Shown: piece by piece, positions 22,678 to 30,157 of the stretch
How the letters are laid out: the number at the start of each line of letters is the position of its first letter
Numbering within the stretch: the first letter of the stretch is position 1
Source of the DNA: an uncultured Eggerthellaceae bacterium
GTDB lineage: Bacteria; Actinomycetota; Coriobacteriia; Coriobacteriales; Eggerthellaceae
Direction: 5' to 3'
DNA: 30,157 nt
NCBI GenBank assembly: GCA_934631995.1
Contig: CAKTYF010000011.1
Coordinates: forward strand, 1 to 30,157
Made by a program: the position numbers and the translations under genes
The notes under the pieces: generated by a model
What the model was told of the DNA's origin: nothing
The model's input: the letters and a program-made list of their open reading frames with translations, nothing else
Databases searched by the model: none

Positions 22678-24359
22678 TCGATCAGAGCATCCTTGAGCGT
22701 TTTCGTATGTGCGAACATTCTCTGGAAATCCAGTATCGTCGCATTGCGAATCTGCACGATCGATAGATTCACTCCGAATCGTTCATTATATTTTCTCACA
22801 TGGTAGTTCACGGTATTCCTGTGCATGAACAGGGCTTTTGAAGTGGCAGCAACATTGCCACCGTTGCAGAGATATGTCCATATCACTTGGATCTGGTTTG
22901 ATCCGGTCTCTTTGTCTTCACGATACAGCTGCATTGCAGGACTATCCAGAAATGCGCTGTCCACCAGCACATGATCGACATGGTTGCTGACGGTGAGATA
23001 GTAGGGTAGCGCCCAGGGAAACGGGCATACCAAGGTCCATCCGAATCCACCGGACATGAGGCTCTCATCGACGATCGCGTCGTAGTATGTCAAGGCGATC
23101 ATGGCTTGCCTATATCCTATGCCGATGCTCTTTATATCGTTCAATATGCATGAAGCGCCTATCCGCAGACCGATCTGTTTGAAGTAGGTATCGTCGATTT
23201 TATCGAAGCTGGACATCCCTAATCCGCTCCAGAAATGTGTCAAATTTGAATAGGAGATCACCACAAGTTCATCATCATGGATGAAGGAGATGTTGTTACC
23301 GTCATTTATCCGTTTGGCTTCTTCGACGACTCTGTTCCTATGATAGGGGTTCTCGAGTTCGCTTATCTTCAGCACGCATACCGTGTATCCCTTCGCACAC
23401 CATATCTCCGATCCTCCCAATGCTTCTTCGAGAGACAGTTCGCCAATAGGCCTGTCTTCGATGAGCATGCTCAATACGGTTTGCTCGGGACTTGAAAGTT
23501 GTCTTGTCTGCGACTCATTGATGCAGAGGCTCTTCAGATGGGTGAAGAATATCGTGAACAGATCCATCGCGCAGTATATCCCCATGTCGGATGGCGGCTG
23601 GAAGCTCACGTGGAAGCGAGGATTGCCGTTCATGATGATGACTTGATGAAGGGTGAAGCTATCTTCATCGCTTTCGATGACAATCTTGTTTTGCATCCGT
23701 CCGACGAACCGGCTTGCAACCCCCTCGATGCTCCTGCGCCATTCCTCGTCATATCTTCCGCATTCCAGCAACGATTTATTGCGAGGGTTGAGGCTCGTTG
23801 ACGATTCGTTGCTCGCCGAGACCACCAGCGAAAAATCGAAGTCGGTCATACAGGCAAATCCTCCCATTATCTGCACACCCTTCTGGAAGAAATCCGAGAG
23901 ATTGGAAGCATTCTGCGCCATTTGTATCAGATCCGAGTTCCATAGGCATATCGATGCGAACAACTCTTGGACTGCATATGCGACTTCATAGAGAGAGCGA
24001 TTCGTTATGGCTATCGCGTATGTATTCGATAAGGCTTTGCTGATCGCACTTTCTTGCTCCGGAGCGCAAACTATCAGGGCGTTTTCAAGCGGAGTGGTAT
24101 CGTTCGGCAGATCCTTCAGCTCGATGATATTAAGGATCGAGGTATCTTCACTCGGTTTGATGGTCTTTTTCTTTGCATCCGATGTTACTATCCTCATCCA
24201 TCGGAATCTTTCACCATTATGGGGTGGAAGCGACATCCGGGCAATCTCCGATAGATGATGATCGATCATCTCGTAGGTTATGATCCTTCTTTCCGACCAG
24301 TCCTCTCCATCCATCATCCGGATAGAATGATATAGATTCGCTGTCTTCTCGATGCCCAT
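22668..24359 (-). CDS. PucR/CdaR-type transcriptional regulator
   Basis: A 563-aa cytoplasmic protein. The C-terminal ~60 residues are a PucR-type HTH: VIWTYLCNGGNVAATSKALFMHRNTVNYHVRKYNERFG. Before it lies a GGDEF-like/CdaR linker region (IGLRIGASCILNDIKSIGIGYRQAMIALTYYDAI). The N-terminal ~380 residues show mixed alpha/beta sensing segments without a motif I can name. Regulators of this type usually activate catabolic genes in response to the substrate, so the molybdoenzyme operon of module B and the MFS gene on its other side are the natural targets (inferred). ATG 24359 has GAGAGGG upstream; the same site is duplicated 15 bp further up with an overlapping out-of-frame ATG. Confidence 0.82.
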   Translation of the reverse strand: MGIEKTANLYHSIRMMDGEDWSERRIITYEMIDHHLSEIARMSLPPHNGERFRWMRIVTSDAKKKTIKPSEDTSILNIIELKDLPNDTTPLENALIVCAPEQESAISKALSNTYAIAITNRSLYEVAYAVQELFASICLWNSDLIQMAQNASNLSDFFQKGVQIMGGFACMTDFDFSLVVSASNESSTSLNPRNKSLLECGRYDEEWRRSIEGVASRFVGRMQNKIVIESDEDSFTLHQVIIMNGNPRFHVSFQPPSDMGIYCAMDLFTIFFTHLKSLCINESQTRQLSSPEQTVLSMLIEDRPIGELSLEEALGGSEIWCAKGYTVCVLKISELENPYHRNRVVEEAKRINDGNNISFIHDDELVVISYSNLTHFWSGLGMSSFDKIDDTYFKQIGLRIGASCILNDIKSIGIGYRQAMIALTYYDAIVDESLMSGGFGWTLVCPFPWALPYYLTVSNHVDHVLVDSAFLDSPAMQLYREDKETGSNQIQVIWTYLCNGGNVAATSKALFMHRNTVNYHVRKYNERFGVNLSIVQIRNATILDFQRMFAHTKTLKDALIDHT

Positions 24360-24376
24360 ATTACCCTCTCTCCCAT
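24314..24376 (-). other. Possible overlapping upstream reading frame of the PucR-type gene
   Basis: An ATG at 24376 with its own AGAGAGGG site opens a 20-codon frame that ends at 24314, overlapping the first 15 codons of the regulator gene out of frame. It results from a tandem repeat of attaccctctct (24360-24371 and 24375-24386). It could lower regulator translation. Speculative. Confidence 0.35.
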
Positions 24377-25012
24377 TACCCTCTCTTCCGAGACCAATTC
24401 AAATGATAGCAGATGGGTTGGTTCTGTGTTGTACGTCAGGGCAAAGCGAATGCATATAGAACCTGCTTCGTAAAGATGTAGTCCAGCAAGAAGGACGTCG
24501 ACCGTCTATTGTCATAGCGGAATCACCATCGGGCAACAATGTACAAACTTTTTGATGAAAACATTGGTCATTATTGCAGCCTTATTACATTGACGACTTT
24601 GTAAAGTTAACTGGCAATTAAGGGCAAGGTTGCTGGAATTGCGCGTTTGCGCAAGACACAGAGCGATCGCGAAACTCGTGATGTGCAGCAACGGAAGAGA
24701 AGGAGAGTTGCCGTTACGTACGATGGTGATGTCCCTCGGGATGTATCGACCCACAGTCTTGTTACCGACAGCGGAACGCAACTTTTCGAGCTCGTGCCCT
24801 CCGGAAGCTTTTGATCTAAGCGATGTCGTGCGATGGCGTTAATAAAATAGTGCACAAAATAACCGACGAACTACGGTGCAATGTGATACCAACCGCGAGC
24901 TTATGTGGTTGATAGATTTTCCTTATCGACAATGAGAGTGTACGACGGATGTCGAAGCTGCAGCTCGCTCTCTTTGGCGCAATAAAAGAACAAGAGAAGG
25001 AGAGTGGTCATA
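24360..25012. other. Long intergenic region between the PucR-type gene and the first tandem MFS gene
   Basis: 653 bp with no convincing gene. It holds the duplicated ribosome-site repeat next to the PucR start, an inverted repeat ttgcgc-gttt-gcgcaa at 24639-24654 and AT-rich stretches near 24540-24620 and 24840-24930 that may contain the divergent promoters. A frame of about 65 codons (24611-24824, plus) has protein-like composition but no start codon with a ribosome site; it may be a decayed gene or chance. Confidence 0.4.
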
Positions 25013-26260
25013 GTGACTGAAACTCAAAGGTGGGTGTATTTCATCTTAATTTTCCTATGCGGGATCGGAATGGCATTGACTTTGATGGCGGTTCCACCTG
25101 CGATGGGGCTGCTCATAGAGCATTACGGTGTTGGTGCTGGCACTGCTGGTTGGTTCATGTCCATGGGTAGTTTGGCGTCCACCGTGGTGGCCATGTTCGC
25201 GGGGGCTATCCAGAACAAGCTTAATCCGAAGGGGCTTTTGCTATTGGGCATGGCCTGCATTTGTATTAGTGATGTGGTGTGCTTTCTTGCCGGAAGCAGT
25301 ATCATCGTGATGTTCGCTGGACGATTCATCTTCGGTTTGGGCATGGGTACCATCAACGTGGCTGGTCCCACGCTCATCGGGGCAATCTGGGAAGATCCGC
25401 AAAAGCGTTCGCTGCCGAATGCCATTTGGGCATGCTTCGCATCGGTGGGTTCCATAGTAATGCTCAATTCTTTTACCACCATCGCACCTATCTTTGGTGG
25501 GTGGCAAGCAGGATTCGTGGTGGCGGGTATTTTCAGCGTCGTTGTGACAGTGCTCTGCGCCGTTTTTGCTCGTATTCCGAAAGCTAGCCTTATGGCTGTA
25601 GCAGGAGGTGAGGGCGATCAGAAGGGCAAGTTCACGGAGGCTATCAAGAGCCCTGATGTCATCTCCATGTTCTTTATGTTCATCGCTTTTGGATTTATTT
25701 TTTCTGCTTGGAGCGCCATGTCTCCTACCTATATCCAGGTTGGTGTGGGGATGGAAGCCGGCCTTGCTAACACCATTGCCTCTCTGACCACCTTTGCAGG
25801 CGTATTCGGATCCATTATCATTGGAGTCATTTTGGCGAAGGTTAAGAATCAGCCGCTCGTCTGCTTGGTCGTTATGGTGGCTATGGCTATCTTCGGAGCC
25901 CTTGAGTATGTCTTTGTTGATACTGTTCTGGTCATCTTTGAAGCCATCATCATTGGATTCATTTGTGGCATGGCACCTCCTGCATTTACGCTCAATGTCC
26001 AATGGGCCTGCAAAGACCAGACGTTGCTGGGTGTGGCCATTGCATTCACATCCTCATTTGGTGTGGGTATCGGAGGTATCTTCGCTGCTCCCGCTGTAGG
26101 TGCTCTGTTCGATTCCACGGGGGTCTGGGCTTTGGCAAGTGTGCCTATAGCGGCTGTGGGCGTTGTTGGCGTGATCTTCGCCATCTTGTTCGCTAAGCGA
26201 TGTGGTAAGAAGTCCGTGGAGACCATCACAACTCTTAAGGCGGAGAAGGCCGAACAGTAG
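25013..26260 (+). CDS. MFS transporter (first of tandem pair)
   Basis: A 415-aa, 12-helix protein. Helices are obvious from WVYFILIFLCGIGMALTLMAV onward, and IMFAGRFIFGLGMGTINVAGPTLIGAIW matches the helix 4-5 region of MFS proteins with the RxxxGxGxG pattern. Motif A in loop 2-3 is weak (GAIQNKLNPKGLLLLG). I chose GTG 25013 with AGAAGGAG 10 bp upstream; the GTG at 25004 is only 1 bp from that site. It ends in a lysine-rich tail. It lies beyond the PucR-type regulator, so it may carry the substrate of module B, which otherwise has no transporter. Substrate unknown. Confidence 0.88.
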   Translation: MTETQRWVYFILIFLCGIGMALTLMAVPPAMGLLIEHYGVGAGTAGWFMSMGSLASTVVAMFAGAIQNKLNPKGLLLLGMACICISDVVCFLAGSSIIVMFAGRFIFGLGMGTINVAGPTLIGAIWEDPQKRSLPNAIWACFASVGSIVMLNSFTTIAPIFGGWQAGFVVAGIFSVVVTVLCAVFARIPKASLMAVAGGEGDQKGKFTEAIKSPDVISMFFMFIAFGFIFSAWSAMSPTYIQVGVGMEAGLANTIASLTTFAGVFGSIIIGVILAKVKNQPLVCLVVMVAMAIFGALEYVFVDTVLVIFEAIIIGFICGMAPPAFTLNVQWACKDQTLLGVAIAFTSSFGVGIGGIFAAPAVGALFDSTGVWALASVPIAAVGVVGVIFAILFAKRCGKKSVETITTLKAEKAEQ

Positions 26261-26462
26261 ATCTGCTGGGTTTGGTTGCTTTTAGTTGGAGGATCTTCTT
26301 AACAATGCGCTCGATGCCTCCAAGTATGTAATATTCGGTTGATTCGTTGATGCCTGCGATCGTTAGCCCAATCGCAGGCTCTCTTAGCGGCATGTTGTCG
26401 ATCCTGTGGCTTGCTGTGTTGTGAGCTGCTTGCTTTGATCTGAATATGAAAGGGTTAGACAT
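26261..26462. other. Spacer between the tandem MFS genes
   Basis: 202 bp with a 9-bp perfect stem, gcctgcgat (26352-26360) and atcgcaggc (26371-26379), 10-nt loop, followed by tctctta; a weak terminator or attenuator for the first MFS gene. No gene seen. Confidence 0.45.
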
Positions 26463-27713
26463 ATGGAGACCGAGAGGTCATATGCTCATCGTTGGAGGGT
26501 GCTCTTGGCTTTGACAGCCATCGTACTCTGCTTGCAGTTCTCGCTTATAGTTCCTGCAGGGGTAGTAACCCAAATCATGTCCCGATATGGTCTTGATGGC
26601 ATGGAATTCACCATGGTGATGTCGATACCCTATCTCTCTGGCGTTCTGTTCGGAATCCCCATGGGTGTACTGGCCGACCGATATGGCATAGGAAGGATCA
26701 TTCTGTTCGGACAGAGCGTTGCATTGATAGGTGCGATCTGGCGTCTTGCATCAGGGGAAAGCTTTCTATTATTGATGATCTCAACGGCATTGATGGGACT
26801 CTCGAACGCAACGCTCAATTCGAACAGCACCAAAGTCGTCCGACTTTGGTTCCCCGGCCGCACTAATCCGCTAGCGATGGGGCTGTATCTAGGCGGTTTC
26901 ACTATGGGAGCGGCATTGGCTCTATTCTTCGGCACGCGAGCATCTTCTGTTGAGGAATGTTGGTGGTTTGGCGCGCTCCTTCTGGGGTTGAGTATCGTTG
27001 CTTGGCTCGTGCTCTATCGCAGACACCCGGATGGGGAAGGTGGAGTGAAGGAGTCGGTATTAGAGCATCTTGGTGTCGTCCTTCGCAATAAGTACGTTTG
27101 GGGCATCAGCTTGACGGCATTCATATCTTTTGCGATGACGGGTATAAATGCGAATTATATGGTGGCTGCGATGATAGCTCTGACAGGGGATCCATCACTG
27201 ACAGTCGAGGCGGGAAACATATCTACTGTTAATACACTATTGATTTGCGTGATATCCATATTCGGTGGACAGTTGGTCATCGCAAGGTTTCAAAGGATGA
27301 GGATACCAATGGCCATCTGTCTCATCGGTACGGCGCTGATCTCGGTTGTTTGGATGTATTTTCCGTTCGGCGTGATCACTTGGGTCGCGATGTGCGCCAT
27401 GCCTTTCTTTGAAGCTCTTATCCCACCAATGATCAAATCACTTCCTGCGCTTATTCCGGGTGTCAAGAAAGAACACCTAGGTGCAGTAGGAGGGGTGCAG
27501 TCCACATTTCAAAATTTGGGTAATTTTCTTGTTGTGAGCTATATTGTAGCCCCGATAGCAACTGCTGTGGATCCAAGTGCAGGTGTTGGATTCTATAGGG
27601 TGATATATATCTCAGCAGCCGTGATGTGCGTGTTGGTTTTTTTGGGATTCTTGATGTTCCCGAATGTTCGTACGACCGTTGAGGGCAAGCTGAGAGACGA
27701 TGTTGCGGCGTGA
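26463..27713 (+). CDS. MFS transporter (second of tandem pair)
   Basis: A 416-aa, 12-helix protein with a clear motif A in loop 2-3: GIPMGVLADRYGIGRIILFG. The helix 4-5 region NATLNSNSTKVVRLWFPGRTNPLAMGLYLGG has the basic patch and the Gly-rich helix of the family, as in cyanate/nitrate-type carriers (CynX/NarK style); I cannot fix the substrate. ATG 26463 has GAAAGGG 8 bp upstream. It lies 202 bp after the other MFS gene in the same direction. The two differ clearly in sequence, so they are not a recent duplication. Confidence 0.88.
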   Translation: METERSYAHRWRVLLALTAIVLCLQFSLIVPAGVVTQIMSRYGLDGMEFTMVMSIPYLSGVLFGIPMGVLADRYGIGRIILFGQSVALIGAIWRLASGESFLLLMISTALMGLSNATLNSNSTKVVRLWFPGRTNPLAMGLYLGGFTMGAALALFFGTRASSVEECWWFGALLLGLSIVAWLVLYRRHPDGEGGVKESVLEHLGVVLRNKYVWGISLTAFISFAMTGINANYMVAAMIALTGDPSLTVEAGNISTVNTLLICVISIFGGQLVIARFQRMRIPMAICLIGTALISVVWMYFPFGVITWVAMCAMPFFEALIPPMIKSLPALIPGVKKEHLGAVGGVQSTFQNLGNFLVVSYIVAPIATAVDPSAGVGFYRVIYISAAVMCVLVFLGFLMFPNVRTTVEGKLRDDVAA

Positions 27714-28490
27714 CGACAGTGGTGATCGTGCGGAACGAAGGAGAGTCCCGACCGATGGCGCTTCTCGTAGCGGGTGCGAGCACGTCTTTGCAGCATGCCA
27801 AGAGTGCCAGCTGCGGCACCACCTGATCGTCGGCACCTATGACGTGGGCTGCTTGGAGCTGCACTCGTTTGCTAGGTTTCCTAATTTTCCGATTTACTCC
27901 CTCATGCTAAGACCAGGAATCGCGAAGCGAGTGAGTTCAAAACGGTACTGGGAATGTTCGTCACTGGTCGGAAATCCTATAACGAGGCGATACGACATAA
28001 CTCTGTTTGAACAAGTATCCGCCACTCCCACCATCGAGTAGGAGTAAGCCGATAGGGTTCTGACCTGCATTTTTGAGTGCCGCACTGTGCTGCTAAGTTT
28101 TGTTTCGTATGAGACTCACGACAAAGCCGCCAGCGACATTGGTGAGTAAATACGGTAATCGAGCCTCCGTTCCCGTTGGGACGGAGGCTTTTTCTTTACA
28201 GTTTTGCTCCCTTTCACCTGCGATTTCGCCATTTACTCCCCATGTCTCGAGATAACAAGGTACGGGGCGGTATTCGGAGGAATGGGGGTAAGGGTTTATC
28301 CCAAGTGAGTAGACGCGCTGTTTTGTCCCCGAGGGCGAAACGGTGCCGTTTCGGGCCCCATGAAACTCAAGTCGGGGTTGCGGTGATTGGGCTGCTGTTC
28401 GCCAGCGTCGGCTCTTCCGCACAGTGACCGATGGCGAGGGACGCGGCTATTCCTCGCTCCGCCGGACCTGGTTGTATCGTCTCCAGGCTT
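27714..28490. other. Gene-poor region between the MFS pair and the IS1595-type fragment
   Basis: 777 bp with open frames on both strands but none with a ribosome site, known domain or clear codon pattern. It contains a strong plus-strand terminator (28163-28195) and an 18-bp dyad, cgaaacgg-tg-ccgtttcg (28336-28353). The string atttactccc occurs at about 27891 and 28229. It looks like decayed mobile or plasmid DNA. Confidence 0.45.
28163..28195 (+). terminator. Strong intrinsic terminator, plus strand
   Basis: gcctccgt (28163-28170) pairs with acggaggc (28181-28188), with ccc/ggg extending the stem, followed by ttttttcttt. It lies 450 bp after the last MFS gene with no recognisable gene in between. 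Confidence 0.85.
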
Positions 28491-28913
28491 TCACCGGGGC
28501 CGCATCCTTCTCTCCGCCCAAGCAGAGACGGGCAGCTTGGCGTCTTCGAAGATCGTCCCCGTCACCGGCGAGAAGTAGCGCCCGCAGGTTTTGCAGGAGT
28601 ACCTCTGCAGCCCGTCGCGGTCCTTGCCCTTCCGGGCGATCTGAGGGCTCCCGCAGTGCGGGCAGCTGTCGCGGGGGTGGCCGTTGCAGAACTCGGAGTC
28701 GCCCTCGAAGTCGTGATGCCGGAAGTCGTATATGCTCCTGCTGGAGCGCATCACGGCGCGCTCGGCGGGGTTGAGATCCCGCTCGGGTGTGCCGTCCCAT
28801 GGCGTGGCCGAGGGCGCGCGCCTGCGTCGCTTCTTTCCGCTCAAGGTGGTAGTCCTGTCCGGCTCGGAAGGACGGTGCCGCGACAGGACTACCACATCCG
28901 CCGGAAACGGCAC
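28491..28913 (-). pseudogene. Truncated IS1595-type transposase (zinc-ribbon part)
   Basis: A 140-aa frame whose middle reads CPHCGSPQIARKGKDRDGLQRYSCKTCGRYFSPVTGTIFEDAKLPVSAWAE, the N-terminal zinc ribbon of IS1595-type transposases: two CxxC pairs, then 'TGT.F...KLP.SAW'. After AWAE the sequence turns into ERRMRPR and stops, so the catalytic DDE-like domain is missing. The residues before about 60 are not typical of the family and the true start may be MRSSRSIYDFRHH. I see no partner fragment nearby. Not functional. Confidence 0.75.
28846..28895. repeat. 14-bp perfect inverted repeat at the head of the IS1595-type fragment
   Basis: gtggtagtcctgtc (28846-28859) and its complement (28882-28895) with a 22-nt GC-rich loop. 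It may be the end of the original element or a hairpin that limits read-through into the transposase gene. Confidence 0.6.
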
Positions 28914-29070
28914 CGCCCCTCCGAGCCTTTCCGCGCGGTCGGATGATTCGGTTGCACAGATAATTATACGTCGGGCAAAGGCTTTCCAGTCGCCCTAGGA
29001 GGTGCACACTGCAAGGGAGGATTTTAAATTAACTCGCACCGGGGATAAAGATGCTAGCAACCGAAGAAAG
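28914..29070. other. Spacer between the IS1595-type fragment and the cstA terminator
   Basis: No gene recognised. aggagg and agggagga occur near 28997 and 29017 but no frame follows them. Confidence 0.4.
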
Positions 29071-29103
29071 AAAAAGCCCGGGGCGTAGATGCCTCGGGCT
29101 TTG
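29071..29103 (-). terminator. Intrinsic terminator of cstA
   Basis: agcccgggg and cctcgggct form a 9-bp stem (one G-U pair) around an 8-nt loop. On the minus strand it is followed by TTTTTCTTTC. It lies 60 bp after the cstA stop. Confidence 0.85.
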
Positions 29104-29162
29104 GTTTCAATTAACAACGTTTTGCTCAACGGCGCTTGTTGAGCTTGCTCGCTGGGTTTTGC

Positions 29163-30157
29163 TTACTCCGCTGTTGTTGCGGGGGTGGTGGGGCCAGCGG
29201 ATTGCGAATTGTTCTCCGCAGCCTTCGCAACGTTTTCACGGCCGAGCTCGGTCCACTCGGGCTCTTCGTCGGGGATGGAGCCAGCCTTCTTCGTGAACAG
29301 CTCTTTCAGGCAGTTGTATGCAACGATAATGCCCAAAATCACAATCAGGATAGCGAACACAAGCTGCAGGCCCTTCGTGGCCAATACGGTGAACGTAACG
29401 CCGGCGGAAAGCGCGGTCACGCAACCCACAATGCTCATAGCCAGCGACGTGAACGTGCAGACCAGCAGGAACGCAACGGGCACGTACAGCATCCAGCCCT
29501 TGCGGCCGGTGCATTTGCAGAATACCGCCAGGGTGATCATGGTCATGCCGCCCAGCAGCTGGTTGGAAGCGCCGAACAGCGGCCAAATGTTCAGGTAGCC
29601 GCCGAATGCCAAAGCCAGACCCAAAATCAGGGTGAGCACGGTTGCCACGTACGTGTTCGTGAAAACCTTGCGGGCGCCCGTTTGGACTTCCTGCGTGCTT
29701 GCCAGAGCATCGTTTGTGTTGTAGAGCAACTCCTGGAACGAGGTGCGAGCAATGCGGGCAACAGCATCAAGCGAGGTCAAAGCCAAACCGGCAACGCACA
29801 TGGTCATGAAGACGGTGGCGAAAGTCTGGTCGAATCCCATGAGCGTCATGCCGCGCGCAATGCCTGCCGCGAAAATCTGGAACGGGGTTGATGCCGCGCC
29901 GTTGTTCAGCGCGCCGGTGCCTGCCGTGTTCATGTCGCTGTACATAACGCCTGCGAACACAATAGCAAGAATGGCAACGAACGATTCCAGAATCATGGCG
30001 CCGTATCCAACGGGACGTGCGTGCGATTCGTTGGAGAGCTGCTTGGAAGACGTGTTCGAGGAAACCAAGCTATGGAAGCCAGAAAGCGCGCCGCATGCAA
30101 CGGACACGAATAGCACGGGGAACAGGTAATTTCCCTTTGCGGCCAGCGCATCCATGG
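29163..30157 (-). CDS. cstA: Carbon starvation protein A (peptide/pyruvate transporter), C-terminal half
   Basis: Only the last 331 codons lie in the window; the N-terminal half is beyond the right edge, and the Met near 30155 is internal. The segment starts with VACGALSGFHSLVSSNTSSKQLSNESHARPVGYGAMILES, the CstA signature region (G.SGFH.LVSS.T..K, ETQAR-like, YG.ML.E). Seven or so hydrophobic helices follow, ending with a short polar C-terminus (AENNSQSAGPTTPATTAE). CstA is an inner-membrane carrier for peptides and/or pyruvate, induced under carbon limitation in enteric bacteria. The frame is intact in the visible part and has its own terminator. It probably marks the backbone side of the accessory region. 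Confidence 0.93.
   Translation of the reverse strand, partial: MDALAAKGNYLFPVLFVSVACGALSGFHSLVSSNTSSKQLSNESHARPVGYGAMILESFVAILAIVFAGVMYSDMNTAGTGALNNGAASTPFQIFAAGIARGMTLMGFDQTFATVFMTMCVAGLALTSLDAVARIARTSFQELLYNTNDALASTQEVQTGARKVFTNTYVATVLTLILGLALAFGGYLNIWPLFGASNQLLGGMTMITLAVFCKCTGRKGWMLYVPVAFLLVCTFTSLAMSIVGCVTALSAGVTFTVLATKGLQLVFAILIVILGIIVAYNCLKELFTKKAGSIPDEEPEWTELGRENVAKAAENNSQSAGPTTPATTAE

Noticed and set aside
24611..24824. Protein-like open frame in the region between the PucR-type and MFS genes
   Set aside because: No start codon with a ribosome site and no motif I can recognise; kept only as a remark.
27700..28041. 113-codon plus-strand frame overlapping the MFS end
   Set aside because: No ribosome site, overlaps the MFS gene out of frame, and shows no domain; its cysteines near residue 30 are not in a standard motif.
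28093..28422. 109-codon minus-strand frame
   Set aside because: It runs through a strong terminator on the other strand and has no ribosome site or known motif.
1..30157. CRISPR arrays, tRNA or rRNA genes
   Set aside because: No regularly spaced repeats, no cloverleaf-like sequence with a TTCGA arm and acceptor stem, and no rRNA-like segments were seen by eye.

Overview
The window most likely comes from an anaerobic gut actinobacterium of the family Eggerthellaceae (class Coriobacteriia). This is an inference from gene style: a LuxR regulator fused to a 12-helix membrane domain, several DMSO-reductase-superfamily molybdoenzymes each with its own regulator and MFS transporter, a PucR-type regulator, and a moderately high-GC backbone carrying a still more GC-rich IS5 element. 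No rRNA, tRNA or CRISPR array was found by eye.

Left block (1-11.2 kb), all on the minus strand, looks like ordinary backbone. It holds the N-terminal part of a secreted surface protein (1-1017); a 5-oxoprolinase operon in the order pxpB-pxpC-ycsI-like-pxpA (5019 down to 1328); a lipoprotein with its own terminator (5239-6096); a zinc-ribbon protein (6167-6904); and a three-gene signalling cassette (11195 down to 7272) of a 7TM histidine-kinase-like protein without recognisable ATP-binding boxes, a NarX/DesK-type histidine kinase and a LuxR-type response regulator.

Middle block (11.5-24.4 kb) is accessory redox territory with two molybdoenzyme modules. Module A has a 12TM-LuxR regulator plus 8Fe ferredoxin on the minus strand, diverging from an 894-aa cytoplasmic molybdoenzyme and an MFS transporter on the plus strand. 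An IS5-family element (17496-18771, CTAG target duplication) sits exactly at the stop codon of that transporter. An IS66 remnant and a possible orphan small RNA follow. Module B has a 772-aa molybdoenzyme and a DMSO-reductase-type ferredoxin subunit on the minus strand, a 70-aa double-CxxC protein diverging from them, and a PucR-family regulator converging on the small gene. Both enzymes resemble the acetylene hydratase / catechol dehydroxylase branch known from gut Eggerthellaceae, but their substrates cannot be read from sequence.

Right block (25.0-30.2 kb) holds two MFS transporters in tandem on the plus strand, about 1.4 kb of gene-poor DNA with a strong terminator and a truncated IS1595-type transposase, and then the C-terminal half of cstA (peptide/pyruvate transporter) on the minus strand with its own terminator, probably the return to backbone.

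The working picture is a plug-in locus: enzyme, electron-transfer protein, transporter and a dedicated, probably ligand-sensing regulator per substrate, bounded and interrupted by debris of three IS families.
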